DNA from: Motiliproteus sediminis
GTDB lineage: Bacteria; Pseudomonadota; Gammaproteobacteria; Pseudomonadales; Balneatricaceae
Length of the DNA stretch: 64,000 bases
NCBI RefSeq assembly: GCF_017912535.1
Contig: NZ_JAERQK010000002.1
Coordinates: forward strand, 1 to 64,000
Direction: 5' to 3'
Under the pieces are notes generated by a model. It made no database searches, was not told where the DNA came from, and was given only the letters and a program-made list of their open reading frames with translations. Made by a program: the position numbers and the translations under genes. Position 1 is the stretch's first letter. Every line of letters starts with the position of its first letter. This document shows positions 41,846 through 51,418 of this stretch, one piece after another.

Positions 41846-43800
41846 GCGAGTTCCACCTGCTACGCCCCGAATGGCTGCTACTAGTACTACCGGCGCTGGC
41901 GCTGTGGATTGCGCTTTGGCGCCAGCAGGCGCGGGGTAACGGCTGGCAGCGGCTGATCCCGGCCGCGCTGCTACGTCCACTGTTAGAGCGCTCCGGTGCG
42001 CCGCGGCGCACGCCACTGCTATTGCTCGGTGCCGGCTGGCTGCTGGCAATCCTGGCTCTGGCGGGGCCTACTTGGGAGCGCTTGCCCCAACCAAGCTATC
42101 AGCCGCAAGCAGCACTGGTAATATTGTTTGATCTCTCCCCTTCAATGAACGCCGCCGATCTCAAACCGTCGCGGGTGGTACAGGCCAGGCTGCGGTTGAT
42201 CGACCTGCTGCGTGAGCGCCGCGAGGGCCAGACCGCGCTGGTCGTCTACGCCGGTGACGCTCACGTAGTCACCCCGCTGAGCAGCGACCGCCAGACCCTG
42301 TTGGCGCTGGTGCCGACGCTATCGCCAGAAATCATGCCGCTGCGCGGTAGCCAGGTGGAAGCCGCAGTGGAACGCGCACTGCAACTGCTGCAACGCAGTG
42401 GCCATAATGAGGGCGACCTGCTACTGATCACCGATGGCGTTGCCGCCAGCGCCAGCGCCGTCATCCATAACCTGCTCAACGACAGCCCCTACCGGCTGTC
42501 GATCCTGGGTGTCGGCACCCCGAGCGGAGCCCCGGTGCCGCTGAATAACGGCAGTTTCGCCACCGATCGTGCCGGCAACACTGTATTGGCCCGGCTCGAC
42601 AGTGCCCCGCTGGCGGAGCTGGCCGCCGCTAATGGTGGCATCTACCGGACGTTGACGCCCGCAGCCACTGAACTGGCCGATTTTGCCACCCAGTTCGCGC
42701 CACGACTGAGCAGCCAGAACGCGTTGCAACCGCAGAAGCAGGACCACACGTTCGATCAGTGGCAAGAGACCGGGCCCTGGTTACTACTGGCGCTGCTACC
42801 GCTGGCGGCGCTCGGATTCCGTCGTGGCTGGCTGCTGGGCTTGGCACTGTTGGTCACCCTGCCGCTCGCCGCTCCGCCCACCGCCCTGGCCGCTGATAAC
42901 AACGACTCAGCAACGGCTCCGCCGCCACCCGGCTGGTGGCAACAGTTATGGCGAACCGATGATCAACTGGCCCGGGAACGCTTCAGCCAACAACAGTACG
43001 GCCCCGCCGCCGAACTGTTCCGGCAACCCGCCTGGCAGGGTAGCGCCTATTACCGCGATGGTGACTATGCCGCCGCGGCCGACGCCTATCGCCGCGCCCT
43101 TGAGGCCGCCCCCAGTGCTGACAGTCACTACAATCTGGGCAACGCCCTGGCCCGTAGCGGCGACATGCAGGCCGCGCTGGACGCCTACGAGCAGGCGTTG
43201 CAACAGCAGCCCGAGCATGCCGACGCCCAAGCAAACCGCGCACTGGTGGAGGAGCTTTTAAAACAACAGAACGAACAGGATCAGCAGGATCAGCAGGATC
43301 AGCAGGATCAGCAGGATCAGCAGGATCAGCAGGATCAGCAGGATCAGCAGGATCAGCAGGATCAGCAGGATCAGCAGGATCAGCAGGACAAGGCTAGCGG
43401 CGCTCGTAACCAAAACAACCCGCCAACGCCACCCAGCGACAACAACGACGATCAGCAACAGCAGCAGGGCAGCCATCAGCCAGATGAGTCGACCGATGGC
43501 GAGCGCAACCCGGAGGAGCCGCCCGTCGAGGAGCACACGCAGGAGCAGTCACCTGAACGCAACCAGCACCAGGAGTCACCATCTTCCTCTGAGGCCAAAG
43601 ACAGTGATTCCCCGAGTGCAGATACCACGGCGCAACCAGCTGGCGAATCGCCGCGCCCCGAGGAGCTGGAGCGCTGGCTCAGACAGCTGCCGGATGACCC
43701 CGGTGGGCTGCTAAAACGTAAATTCGAGTATGAATACCGGCAAAAACTGGAGGCCTACCGTCAGGGCCGCTGGACGCCGCCGGAGGAGACACGATGGTAA
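41842..43800 (+). CDS. VWA and TPR protein (BatB/BatC fusion) with DQQ repeat tract
   Basis: A 652-residue protein combining two Bat functions: a VWA domain (metal site FDLSPSMNAAD, LLITDGVAAS) between membrane segments, then a membrane segment near residues 325-350, then TPR units at about 395-465 (AADAYRRALEAAPSADSHYN). Its C-terminal third is low complexity: twelve perfect Asp-Gln-Gln units, then Gln/Asn/Glu/Pro-rich sequence, ending in a conserved helical segment with LERWLRQLPDDPGGLLKRKF. The DQQ tract is coded by a 9-base tandem repeat and probably varies in length between strains, acting as a flexible spacer. Confidence 0.92.
   Translation: MSEFHLLRPEWLLLVLPALALWIALWRQQARGNGWQRLIPAALLRPLLERSGAPRRTPLLLLGAGWLLAILALAGPTWERLPQPSYQPQAALVILFDLSPSMNAADLKPSRVVQARLRLIDLLRERREGQTALVVYAGDAHVVTPLSSDRQTLLALVPTLSPEIMPLRGSQVEAAVERALQLLQRSGHNEGDLLLITDGVAASASAVIHNLLNDSPYRLSILGVGTPSGAPVPLNNGSFATDRAGNTVLARLDSAPLAELAAANGGIYRTLTPAATELADFATQFAPRLSSQNALQPQKQDHTFDQWQETGPWLLLALLPLAALGFRRGWLLGLALLVTLPLAAPPTALAADNNDSATAPPPPGWWQQLWRTDDQLARERFSQQQYGPAAELFRQPAWQGSAYYRDGDYAAAADAYRRALEAAPSADSHYNLGNALARSGDMQAALDAYEQALQQQPEHADAQANRALVEELLKQQNEQDQQDQQDQQDQQDQQDQQDQQDQQDQQDQQDQQDQQDKASGARNQNNPPTPPSDNNDDQQQQQGSHQPDESTDGERNPEEPPVEEHTQEQSPERNQHQESPSSSEAKDSDSPSADTTAQPAGESPRPEELERWLRQLPDDPGGLLKRKFEYEYRQKLEAYRQGRWTPPEETRW
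43279..43386 (+). repeat. 9-base tandem repeat GATCAGCAG, 12 perfect copies
   Basis: Twelve exact copies of GATCAGCAG in frame inside the BatB/BatC gene, coding Asp-Gln-Gln twelve times. Because the unit is a multiple of three, gain or loss by slippage keeps the reading frame. Perfect identity of all copies implies recent expansion. Confidence 0.98.
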
Positions 43801-45536
43801 CCGCCCTTCAACCCGTCAGAGACTGGCTGCTGCCTGCGCTGTTGATCCTGCTGAATACGCTGGTCGCAGTCACGGCACAGGCTGCCAGCCTCAGCGCCAG
43901 CGTTGATCGCAACCAACTGGCGCTGGACGAAACCCTCACCCTGACCCTGCGCTATGATTCGCGCGATATCAGCGGCCAGCCCGACCTCAGCCCTCTGGAG
44001 CCTTTCTTCGACATCCTTGGCCAAAGCCAAAGTCGCCAACTGCGCATCATCAACGGCCAGAGCGAATCCTTCACCCAGTGGCAGATCAGCCTGGCACCAA
44101 AAATGGAGGGGCGCATTCTGGTGCCTGCATTTGAGCTCGGCGGTGCTCGCAGCCAACCCTTTGAGGTGCAGGTGAGGGCTCCGGCGGTCAGCCCCAACCG
44201 GGCCGGCGGTGACACCTTTATGGAGCGGATCGTCGAGCCGGAATCCGCCTACCCGGGCCAACAGCTGCGCGTACGGATTCGGCTAAACACCGCCGTTGGC
44301 TTATCGGATCTGCAGCTGACACCGCTAGAGGTAGACGGCGCCAAGCTGCTGCAGCTGGAGGATCGTCAGTACCAGCGCAGCGTTAACGGCCGTCCCTATC
44401 TGGTGTACGAAAAGAACTACGCCCTGTTTCCGCAGCAGGAAGGCCCGTTGACCCTGCCGGCACAGGCGCTGACCGCTGTTAAAGGTGCCAGCCGCTCGCT
44501 GTTCGACCGCAACCCTGGCCAACGGGTGCGGTTGCACCAGCAACCACAAACCATCGAGATACAGCCCGCGCCGGTTAGTTCCGACTGGCTACCTGCCGAG
44601 GCGCTACGTCTCGAACAAAGTGTGATCGGTAACGGCACAGCCCGGGTGGGCGAACCGGTAACTCTGCAACTCAAACTGGTCGCCGAAGGTGCCGATCCGG
44701 CCCGGCTACCGCTGCTGACCCCACCCGACCTGGCCAACGTCAAGGTCTACCCGGAACCCGCCGAAGATGACCAGCAACTCAGCGCCAACGGCGTGATCAC
44801 CGTGCGCAGCCAGCGCTTCGCGCTGGTGCCAACCCAACCCGGCACACTCACCCTGCCAGCCCTGCGCCAACGCTGGTGGAACAGCCAGCGACAGCAGTTC
44901 GAAACCGCCGAGTCACTGGCGCTGGAGCTAGAGGTTCAGCCGGGAACCGGACAAGCGAACAACGCCACTGCGCCCGTCGCACCAAGCCGAGCGCCAGCAA
45001 CTTCGGTGGCCGAGGTGGCTCAGATGACCAAAACCGCACCTGCAGCGGCCCCCGTCAGCACCACCAGTTCCCCTCCGCAGCAACAATCTTCGCAAGCCGG
45101 CTGGTGGCTTTGGAGCCAGCTAATCTGGGCTCTGCTCTGTGGCGTTCTCGGCTGGGGCTGGTGGCGCGCCCGGCAACGGCAACCGCTACCCTCCCCTCAG
45201 CCCTCGGCGGAAACCAGCCCCCAAGCCGACAGCCACGCCACCGAACAGCAACTGCGCGCAGCCTGCAGCGCACAAGATCCCGCTGCCGTCCGGCAAGCGA
45301 TTCGGGCCTATGCCCAAGCCACCAGACTGGTTCCGGCACCGGTCACGCTAACGGCACTCATGGCATTGGCTGCCGGCGAACTGCGAACGCAACTGGAGCG
45401 GCTGGATCAGGCACTGTATGCACCGGATGCGGCACCTGCTGTGAACTACGAGGCGTTGCTGCAACAGCTGCTCAAACTAACACCACGAGCAACCGCTGCA
45501 ACCAAGGCTGACACACTGCAACCGCTCTACCGCTAA
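43794..45536 (+). CDS. BatD-like protein (oxygen tolerance)
   Basis: A 580-residue exported membrane protein. Signal or anchor segment at residues 12-31 (LLPALLILLNTLVAV), several Ig-like beta domains in the periplasm (SASVDRNQLALDETLTLTLRY is the BatD opening; PGTLTLPALRQRWWN is repeated family sequence), an Ala/Pro/Ser-rich linker near residues 390-430, a membrane segment near 440-455 (WSQLIWALLCGVLGWGWW) and a cytoplasmic helical tail. It completes the MoxR/Bat operon and overlaps the preceding gene by 7 bases. Confidence 0.92.
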   Translation: MVTALQPVRDWLLPALLILLNTLVAVTAQAASLSASVDRNQLALDETLTLTLRYDSRDISGQPDLSPLEPFFDILGQSQSRQLRIINGQSESFTQWQISLAPKMEGRILVPAFELGGARSQPFEVQVRAPAVSPNRAGGDTFMERIVEPESAYPGQQLRVRIRLNTAVGLSDLQLTPLEVDGAKLLQLEDRQYQRSVNGRPYLVYEKNYALFPQQEGPLTLPAQALTAVKGASRSLFDRNPGQRVRLHQQPQTIEIQPAPVSSDWLPAEALRLEQSVIGNGTARVGEPVTLQLKLVAEGADPARLPLLTPPDLANVKVYPEPAEDDQQLSANGVITVRSQRFALVPTQPGTLTLPALRQRWWNSQRQQFETAESLALELEVQPGTGQANNATAPVAPSRAPATSVAEVAQMTKTAPAAAPVSTTSSPPQQQSSQAGWWLWSQLIWALLCGVLGWGWWRARQRQPLPSPQPSAETSPQADSHATEQQLRAACSAQDPAAVRQAIRAYAQATRLVPAPVTLTALMALAAGELRTQLERLDQALYAPDAAPAVNYEALLQQLLKLTPRATAATKADTLQPLYR

Positions 45537-45652
45537 TTAACCCACTCCGGGGCGGCGATCCGTGGTATCGGTTGCTGTTGTGCTCACCAGAGCCGAACTG
45601 CGAATGGTCGGGTGCGGCACCGTCGAGCAGTTAAAAGAATTGAAGCCTGAGA

Positions 45653-46054
45653 TCAATGCTGCTTAGTCAGAATCTTGCTGTCTTCGTTGAGGATATGGTC
45701 GCGAACCCAGCCCCGCAGAAAGCTAAGCATCTGCAGAGTGAGCACCACCTGCCCCTGTTTGGCGCGGTCTCGTACCTCACGCACCTGTTCTAGCAGGCGC
45801 TGGTGTTCAGCCCTGTGTGAGCCAAATTCGGGGTGACGCAGCTGCCGCATCAGCGCCTCTTCATCCCGAAAGTGGGTTTCGATATGGTCCACCAAGCCGA
45901 TGAACATTCGGTTTAGTTGTTCAGCGCCGGCCTCAGCGATGAAGGCATCACACATGGCGTTGTATTCAGCGAATAACGCCTGATGCTGGGCATCGATGGC
46001 GGCAATACCCAACTCAAGTGCCGGTTCCCAAGACAGCGGTTCGAGGTTCGTCAT
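45653..46054 (-). CDS. Bacteriohaemerythrin
   Basis: A 133-residue four-helix protein with the diiron ligand pattern of haemerythrins: AIDAQHQALFAEYN, LVDHIETHFRDEEALM, HRAEHQRLL and VRDHILNEDSKI. It binds oxygen reversibly and may store or deliver it, or sense it. The ATG at 46054 gives the family-like opening (LEPLSWEPALELGI); upstream in-frame codons to 46168 do not resemble the family. It is a single gene. Confidence 0.92.
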   Translation of the reverse strand: MTNLEPLSWEPALELGIAAIDAQHQALFAEYNAMCDAFIAEAGAEQLNRMFIGLVDHIETHFRDEEALMRQLRHPEFGSHRAEHQRLLEQVREVRDRAKQGQVVLTLQMLSFLRGWVRDHILNEDSKILTKQH

Positions 46055-46180
46055 GTTGCGTTCGCCGGTAGAATCTTTTGTGCAACGATAACCAATTGGC
46101 CGGGCAAGAGAAAAGTATCCAAAGTGATAAACAGCCAGACTGATCTCGCCGGCTACCTGCCGATTCATCGGCGCAACCAG

Positions 46181-47104
46181 TTAAACCACCATCAACCCAC
46201 CACTTGCTGCTGCCAGCTGCTGCAACCGCTGCCGCAACAGCGCTATGAATTCCTTGCCCAGTTGTGACTGCGAGCGGGTAACCGGGTAAAGAATGTTGTA
46301 ATTGAACGGAATCATCGGCTCAAACGGCTTGACCACCAGCCCACGCGCTGCGTAGTTGATGGCGGTAGCCGGATCGACCAGCGAGACTCCGCCACCGGCG
46401 AGCACATAGGCGCACGCCACATGGGAGACCTGAGTATCAAACAGTAACTTGCGCTGTACCCCGGCTTTTTCAAACACCTCGTCGACCTGGTAGCGCACAC
46501 TCTGCTCAGTGCCCAGCGAGACAAACTGCTCGCCCTCAAGATCCGCGGGCACGATCACCGCTTTGGTGGCCAACCGGTGCCCCGGCGGCAGTGCACAGAG
46601 CAAGGCGCTGCTGGCCAGTTCGCGGACCTCGATGGCGGGATCAGAGACTTTGATCGCAGAGATGCCGATATCAAAGTGCTGGTTGGCGATCCAATCCGCC
46701 ACCTGCTGCGAGCTGCGCACCTGCAGGGTCACGGCAACGCCGTCGTGGCGTGCCATAAATTCGCTCACTACCTGCGGCAGAAAGTCCTGCGCCAGCGCCG
46801 GCATGCAGACGATCCGCAGCGTACCGCGGTGAAACACCTTCAACTCCTCTGCGGTACGCGCCAGCTTTTCTATCCCGACGAAAGACTTTTCCACCTCTTC
46901 GAACAGGATCATCGCTTCCGGTGTCGGCACCAGCCGCTTTTTCTGCCGTTCAAACAGTTGCACCCCGACACTCTGCTCAAAATCACTGAGCAAACGGCTG
47001 ACCGCTGGTTGGGATACATACAAGATCTCTGCCGCGCCGGTGGTGGTGCCTGCGATCATCACCGCGCGGAACGCCTCCACTTGCCTGAAACTGATCCGCG
47101 CCAT
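46181..47104 (-). CDS. LysR family transcriptional regulator of the TRAP/flavoprotein cluster
   Basis: A 307-residue LysR-type regulator: N-terminal winged helix-turn-helix (FRQVEAFRAVMIAGTTTGAA, then VSQPAVSRLLSDFEQSVG) and a C-terminal periplasmic-binding-protein-like effector domain. It is divergent from the TRAP transporter and dehydrogenase genes, which it most probably controls. A dyad lies in the shared promoter region. Confidence 0.93.
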   Translation of the reverse strand: MARISFRQVEAFRAVMIAGTTTGAAEILYVSQPAVSRLLSDFEQSVGVQLFERQKKRLVPTPEAMILFEEVEKSFVGIEKLARTAEELKVFHRGTLRIVCMPALAQDFLPQVVSEFMARHDGVAVTLQVRSSQQVADWIANQHFDIGISAIKVSDPAIEVRELASSALLCALPPGHRLATKAVIVPADLEGEQFVSLGTEQSVRYQVDEVFEKAGVQRKLLFDTQVSHVACAYVLAGGGVSLVDPATAINYAARGLVVKPFEPMIPFNYNILYPVTRSQSQLGKEFIALLRQRLQQLAAASGGLMVV

Positions 47105-47160
47105 CGGCGGTCCTCCCTAGGTTATGCGCTGAGTGTCATTGCCCCGAGGGCTCAGACCAT

Positions 47161-47206
47161 ATAACACCATATTATCAACTACGCAAAACAAACGATTTGA
47201 TGTTAT
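47161..47206. promoter_or_regulatory. Dyad in the LysR/TRAP divergent promoter
   Basis: ATAACACCA (47161-47169) and TGATGTTAT (47198-47206) pair at 8 of 9 positions across 28 bases, in an AT-rich stretch between the divergent lysR-type gene and the TRAP operon. LysR regulators usually bind such widely spaced dyads near their own promoter. Not tested against a T-N11-A consensus, which is not clearly met. Confidence 0.35.
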
Positions 47207-47295
47207 TTGTACAGATCACCAAACTAATCCCATACCGAAGTGAGGCTTTCTACACTCAGAACGCCTCGTGAAGCCTCCAATAAAGAGATAAAAAA

Positions 47296-47856
47296 ATGGA
47301 GAAGCTCTTTCGCTATACGCTAGCGCTGTTGATCAGCACCGTGGCCGGATTCCAGTTCGTCCAGGTGATCACGCGTTATGTGTTTGAAACCCCAGTGATG
47401 GGGCTGGAAGAGGTAGCGGTGATCCCTACCCTCTGGCTCTACATTCTGGGTGCCGTTAACGCCTCCCGCGAAGACACTCAGATTCGTGCCAACGTGCTGG
47501 AGATCTTTTTAAGCACCGAACGCGCGCGCCGTATTCTGTTGCTGGTATCGGAAACCTGTAGCTTGGTGATCTCGGTCTGGCTGACCAGCTGGGCTTGGGA
47601 TTACTTCCGCTACGCCCTGCGGGTGAGCAAGGAAACACCCACCCTCTATCTGCCAACGATCATCTACGAATCAGCGCTCTTTCTCGGGCTCGCCGCAATG
47701 ACGCTTTACACCGCCTGGCACCTGTTTGGTCACCTGCGCAAGCTGCTCAAGGGCGGCACCGAGCTCAACGCCCCGATTGATCACGAACACCCCCATACCA
47801 GCGAACTGGACGAGTTCCAGTTGCTTGAGCGCACCGAGGACAAGAACCATGGTTGA
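47296..47856 (+). CDS. TRAP transporter small permease (DctQ)
   Basis: A 186-residue membrane protein with four hydrophobic segments and the DctQ signatures QVITRYVFETPVMGLEEVA and LWLYILGAVNASREDTQIR. With the large permease it forms the sodium-driven TRAP carrier. Its end overlaps the large permease gene by 8 bases. First gene of the operon behind the divergent LysR gene. Confidence 0.93.
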   Translation: MEKLFRYTLALLISTVAGFQFVQVITRYVFETPVMGLEEVAVIPTLWLYILGAVNASREDTQIRANVLEIFLSTERARRILLLVSETCSLVISVWLTSWAWDYFRYALRVSKETPTLYLPTIIYESALFLGLAAMTLYTAWHLFGHLRKLLKGGTELNAPIDHEHPHTSELDEFQLLERTEDKNHG

Positions 47857-49147
47857 GATAGCCCTACTCGCTTTTCTGGTGCTGGTATTTCTGCTCAGCC
47901 TGGGCGTGCCGCTGCCCTATTGCTTTGGTGCCGGCCTGATGGTGATGACCCTGGTAGGCGACGCCACCATGAAAGGGATGATGCTGTGGGGCTTCAGCCA
48001 ACTGACCAACCCGGTGCTGCTGGCGATTCCACTGTTCGTATTCGCCGGCACCATCATGAGCGTCAGCGGTATCGCCGCCAGTCTGCTGAAATTCGTTAAC
48101 GTCTTTGTCGGCCGTATCCGTGGCGGTCTGGGTGTGGTCGCCTCGGTCAGTTGCGCCATTATCGGCGCCATCTCCGGCTCCGGCCTCACCGGCATTGCCG
48201 CTATCGGCCCGCTGCTGATTCCGGAGATGGAGCGCAAGGGCTACCCCCGTGCCTATGCCACCGCACTGATCGCCAACTCCTCCGTGCTGGGGCTGCTGAT
48301 TCCGCCGAGCGTCACCATGATCGTTTACGGCTGGGTTACCGAAACCTCGATTCTGGCCAGCTTTCTCGCCACTCTTGGCCCGGGTCTGCTGATCATGCTC
48401 AACTTTGCCATCGTCAACCTGATCATGGCCCGCAAGTTCCCGCTGATACTGGATCAGCAGCTCGAATTCGGCGAGTTGATGAAGCAGGCCGGACGCAACA
48501 CCGTGCATGCCATTCCTGCGCTGTTGATGCCGGTGATCATCCTCGGCGGCATCTATGGCGGCGTCATGACCCCGACGGAAGCGGCTGCAGTGGCGGTTAT
48601 CTACGCGCTGCCGGTTGGCTTCATGGTCTACAAGGGGCTCAGCTGGCGCTCGTTCCTGGAAGCGGGCAAAGAGTCGGCAACCGCCGTCGGCGCCATTCTG
48701 ATCATGATCCTGTTCAGCCTGATGCTGAGTCAGATCTTCGTGATGGAGGATATTCCCCAGGCATTGGTGGAGGCGATCTTCGAGATCACCTCTGACAAGA
48801 CCACGCTGTTGCTGCTGGTGACTCTGTTTCTGTTCCTGATCGGCATGGTGGTTAACGACATCACCGCCATCATCCTCACCGCACCGCTTTTGATGCCGTT
48901 GATGGAGGCGCTGGGCGTCAGCCCGATTCAGTTCGCCGCCATCATGGGTGTGACCACTGCCATGGGCGGCGTTACCCCACCTTACGCCAGCATCCTCTAT
49001 CTGGGTGCCCGTATCGGCAACGTCAAATTCACCGAGATTATCAAGCCAGCGATGCTGCTGCTGCTGTTCGGCTACCTGCCGGTGGTGGCGCTGGTGCTGA
49101 TCTGGCCTGAGCTGTCCGAATTCATCCCCCAGATGCTGGGGTACTAA
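47849..49147 (+). CDS. TRAP transporter large permease (DctM)
   Basis: A 432-residue protein with about twelve membrane segments. Family signatures include AIISGSGLTGIAAIGPLLIPE-like sequence near residue 105, LIPPSVTMIVYGWVTETS, and GVMTPTEAAAVAVIYAL. It is the sodium-coupled translocation subunit. The ATG at 47849 is used because it yields the typical N-terminus (EIALLAFLVLVFLLSLGVPL). It is followed 51 bases later by the binding protein gene. Confidence 0.94.
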   Translation: MVEIALLAFLVLVFLLSLGVPLPYCFGAGLMVMTLVGDATMKGMMLWGFSQLTNPVLLAIPLFVFAGTIMSVSGIAASLLKFVNVFVGRIRGGLGVVASVSCAIIGAISGSGLTGIAAIGPLLIPEMERKGYPRAYATALIANSSVLGLLIPPSVTMIVYGWVTETSILASFLATLGPGLLIMLNFAIVNLIMARKFPLILDQQLEFGELMKQAGRNTVHAIPALLMPVIILGGIYGGVMTPTEAAAVAVIYALPVGFMVYKGLSWRSFLEAGKESATAVGAILIMILFSLMLSQIFVMEDIPQALVEAIFEITSDKTTLLLLVTLFLFLIGMVVNDITAIILTAPLLMPLMEALGVSPIQFAAIMGVTTAMGGVTPPYASILYLGARIGNVKFTEIIKPAMLLLLFGYLPVVALVLIWPELSEFIPQMLGY

Positions 49148-49198
49148 ATGCACTGACGATTTTCCTTCGGGAAACCTAAAAAAATAAAGGAGAACACC

Positions 49199-50197
49199 AT
49201 GCGTAATACGCTAACCAAGAAGCTGGCCCTGACGCTGTCGCTATCGCTGGGCGCCATGGCTGCCGCCGAGGCCGCCACCCTGAAGATCAGCCATGTTCGC
49301 CCCCAAGGTGCGATCATTGACCAGGAGATCAAGGAGTTTGCCGACCAGGTCAAGCAGGCGACTGACGGTGGCCTCAAGGTCAAGATCTACGCCGCCAGTT
49401 CTCTCGGGGACTATACCTCCGTGCAGGAACGTATCTCGGTAGGCGCCATCGACATGGCGGTGCAACCGGCCGCCGCTGCGGTGGACCGCAAGATGCAGAT
49501 CAGCTCGTTCCCCTATATCGCTGAAAACTGGGAGCAGGCGCGCAAGATCTACGGCCCGGACGGCGCCATCTACGACACCATGAAAGAGCTCTACGCCAAG
49601 CAGGACATCACCATGCTGGCCGCTTACCCGGTCTACTTCGGCGGCATCGCCCTCAACCGTGACGCGGTCTCACCCGGCGATGTCGACGCCGCCAAAGGGA
49701 TCAAGGTGCGGGTGCCGGGCATCAAGAGCTTCCAGCTGACCGGCGATGCGCTCGGTTACATCAGCTCGCCGATCCCCTTCTCTGAAGCCTTTACCGCGGT
49801 GCAAACCGGCGTGGTCGACGGGGTGATCGGGTCCGGTGCTGAAGGCTACTACGCCTCCTTCCGCGACGTCACCAAATCCTACATCCCGATCAACACCCAC
49901 TTTGAGGTGTGGTACATGATCATCAACTCCGGAACCCTGGCAGACCTCGATAGCGACGAGCGCAACGCCCTCCAACAAGCGGCAAAAGCGTTCGAAGCCA
50001 AGCGCTGGGAGCGGGCCAAGTCTGACCAGGCCGCGTACGAGCAGAAACTGGCCGATAACGGCGCCACCATCGTCCGCCTGAGCGACGCCGAGCTAGCAGC
50101 CGCGGCGAAGAAGGTCCGTGCCGACGTTTGGCCGCAGATCCTCGAAGACGTGGGTGTCGACTGGGGCCAGAGCATTCTCGATCAGGCAGCAAACTGA
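49199..50197 (+). CDS. TRAP transporter periplasmic substrate-binding protein (DctP)
   Basis: A 332-residue exported protein; signal peptide MRNTLTKKLALTLSLSLGA to about residue 22. DctP marks: LKISHVRPQGAIIDQEIKEF, VKIYAASSLGDYTSVQERI and KGIKVRVPGIKSFQL, where the Arg binds the substrate carboxylate. A strong AAAGGAG precedes the ATG. The substrate is likely an amino acid, imino acid or similar organic acid that feeds the dehydrogenase encoded just downstream. Confidence 0.94.
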   Translation: MRNTLTKKLALTLSLSLGAMAAAEAATLKISHVRPQGAIIDQEIKEFADQVKQATDGGLKVKIYAASSLGDYTSVQERISVGAIDMAVQPAAAAVDRKMQISSFPYIAENWEQARKIYGPDGAIYDTMKELYAKQDITMLAAYPVYFGGIALNRDAVSPGDVDAAKGIKVRVPGIKSFQLTGDALGYISSPIPFSEAFTAVQTGVVDGVIGSGAEGYYASFRDVTKSYIPINTHFEVWYMIINSGTLADLDSDERNALQQAAKAFEAKRWERAKSDQAAYEQKLADNGATIVRLSDAELAAAAKKVRADVWPQILEDVGVDWGQSILDQAAN

Positions 50198-50287
50198 TCC
50201 CCCGCCGAGTAAACCAAAGCGCCGGTCACCCCATGTGTGACCGGCCATCCGGCCCGAGTACAGGGCCGACCCAATGGAGAGAAAACG

Positions 50288-51418
50288 ATGAGCGCAGCAT
50301 TGACGCCTGGCCACTCGGATGTCGACGCAACCGTCGTCGGCGGCGGGTTGGTTGGCCTGGCGATAGCGCTGGGGTTGCAGGACCAGGGCCGTCGTGTCGT
50401 CATCGTCGATGAAGGCGACATCGCTCTGCGTGCTTCCCGCGGTAATTTCGGTCTGGTGTGGGTCCAGGGCAAAGGCGATACCTGCGCCGATTACGCCCGC
50501 CTGACCCGACTATCCGCGCGCCAGTGGCGTGCCTTCGCCGACGATCTGACCGACGCCACCGGCATCGACATCCAGTTGTCGCAAATCGGTGGCCTGTACA
50601 TCTGCCTCAGTGACGACGAGCTGCAACAGCGCCAGCAGATGCTGGCCAGCATGCGCCTAGAGCATAACGACGACTATCCGTTCGAGCTGCTCGATCACAC
50701 CGCCCTCAAAGCCAAGGTGCCGGCGATCGGTCCTACCGTCGCGGGGGCAACCTGGGGGCCGGAGGATGGCCACGTCAACCCACTGCTGTTGCTGCGGGCG
50801 ATGGTCGAACGCTTTCTGCAACGTCAGGGGCAACTGCTCACCTGCGGCCCGGTAACACGCATCGAACCGATAACCGGCGGCTTTCGCGTTCATGCCGGCA
50901 AGCAGTGGAACGAGAGCACCAAGGTGGTCCTCGCAGCAGGGCTTGGCAACAAAACGCTGGCCCCCCAGGTAGGACTGTCTGCGCCACTGCAACCCAACCG
51001 TGGCCAGGTGTTGATCGCCGAGCGGGTACGCCACTTTCTCGACTATCCCACCGGTCACGTTCGTCAAACCGGCGAAGGCACCATCCAATGTGGCGACTCA
51101 AAGGAAGATGTCGGCTTTGATTGCGGCACCACCACCGATGTGTTGGCCACCATCGCTGCCCGCGCGGTACGGATGTTCCCGTTGCTGGAACAGGTGCGGC
51201 TGGTACGTTCCTGGGGAGCGCTGCGCGTGATGACGCCGGACGGTTACCCCATCTACCAACAATCCGAGCAGTATCCCGGCGCTTATCTGGTGACCTGCCA
51301 TAGCGGCGTCACTCTGGCGGCGGCCCATGCCGGACCGATCGCTGCCTGGATCGATAGCGGACAGCATCCTGACGACTTTGCACTGGAGACCTTTCATGGC
51401 CAGCGATTCAGCGTTTAA
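50288..51418 (+). CDS. FAD-dependent amine dehydrogenase, DAO-type (beta) subunit
   Basis: A 376-residue flavoprotein of the D-amino-acid oxidase/sarcosine oxidase fold: FAD site ATVVGGGLVGLAIALGLQ, a later MTPDGYPIYQQ and the C-terminal CHSGVTLAAAHAGPIA. GGAGA before the ATG at 50288 supports this start. With the next two genes it forms an alpha-beta-gamma dehydrogenase like D-hydroxyproline dehydrogenase, opine oxidase or hydrogen cyanide synthase. This subunit should oxidise the C-N bond. The next gene begins inside it (23-base overlap). Confidence 0.88.
   Translation: MSAALTPGHSDVDATVVGGGLVGLAIALGLQDQGRRVVIVDEGDIALRASRGNFGLVWVQGKGDTCADYARLTRLSARQWRAFADDLTDATGIDIQLSQIGGLYICLSDDELQQRQQMLASMRLEHNDDYPFELLDHTALKAKVPAIGPTVAGATWGPEDGHVNPLLLLRAMVERFLQRQGQLLTCGPVTRIEPITGGFRVHAGKQWNESTKVVLAAGLGNKTLAPQVGLSAPLQPNRGQVLIAERVRHFLDYPTGHVRQTGEGTIQCGDSKEDVGFDCGTTTDVLATIAARAVRMFPLLEQVRLVRSWGALRVMTPDGYPIYQQSEQYPGAYLVTCHSGVTLAAAHAGPIAAWIDSGQHPDDFALETFHGQRFSV

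Noticed and set aside
43279-43386. Possible CRISPR array
   Set aside because: Units are 9 bases, contiguous, without spacers, and lie in frame within a protein gene.
43258-43536. Complement-strand frame rich in Leu-Ile-Leu over the DQQ repeat
   Set aside because: It is the mirror of the GATCAGCAG tandem repeat inside the strongly supported BatB/BatC gene; repeats keep frames open on both strands.
47864-49153. Complement-strand open frame of 429 codons rich in His, Gln and Asp
   Set aside because: Antisense shadow of the TRAP large permease; no family likeness or ribosome site.
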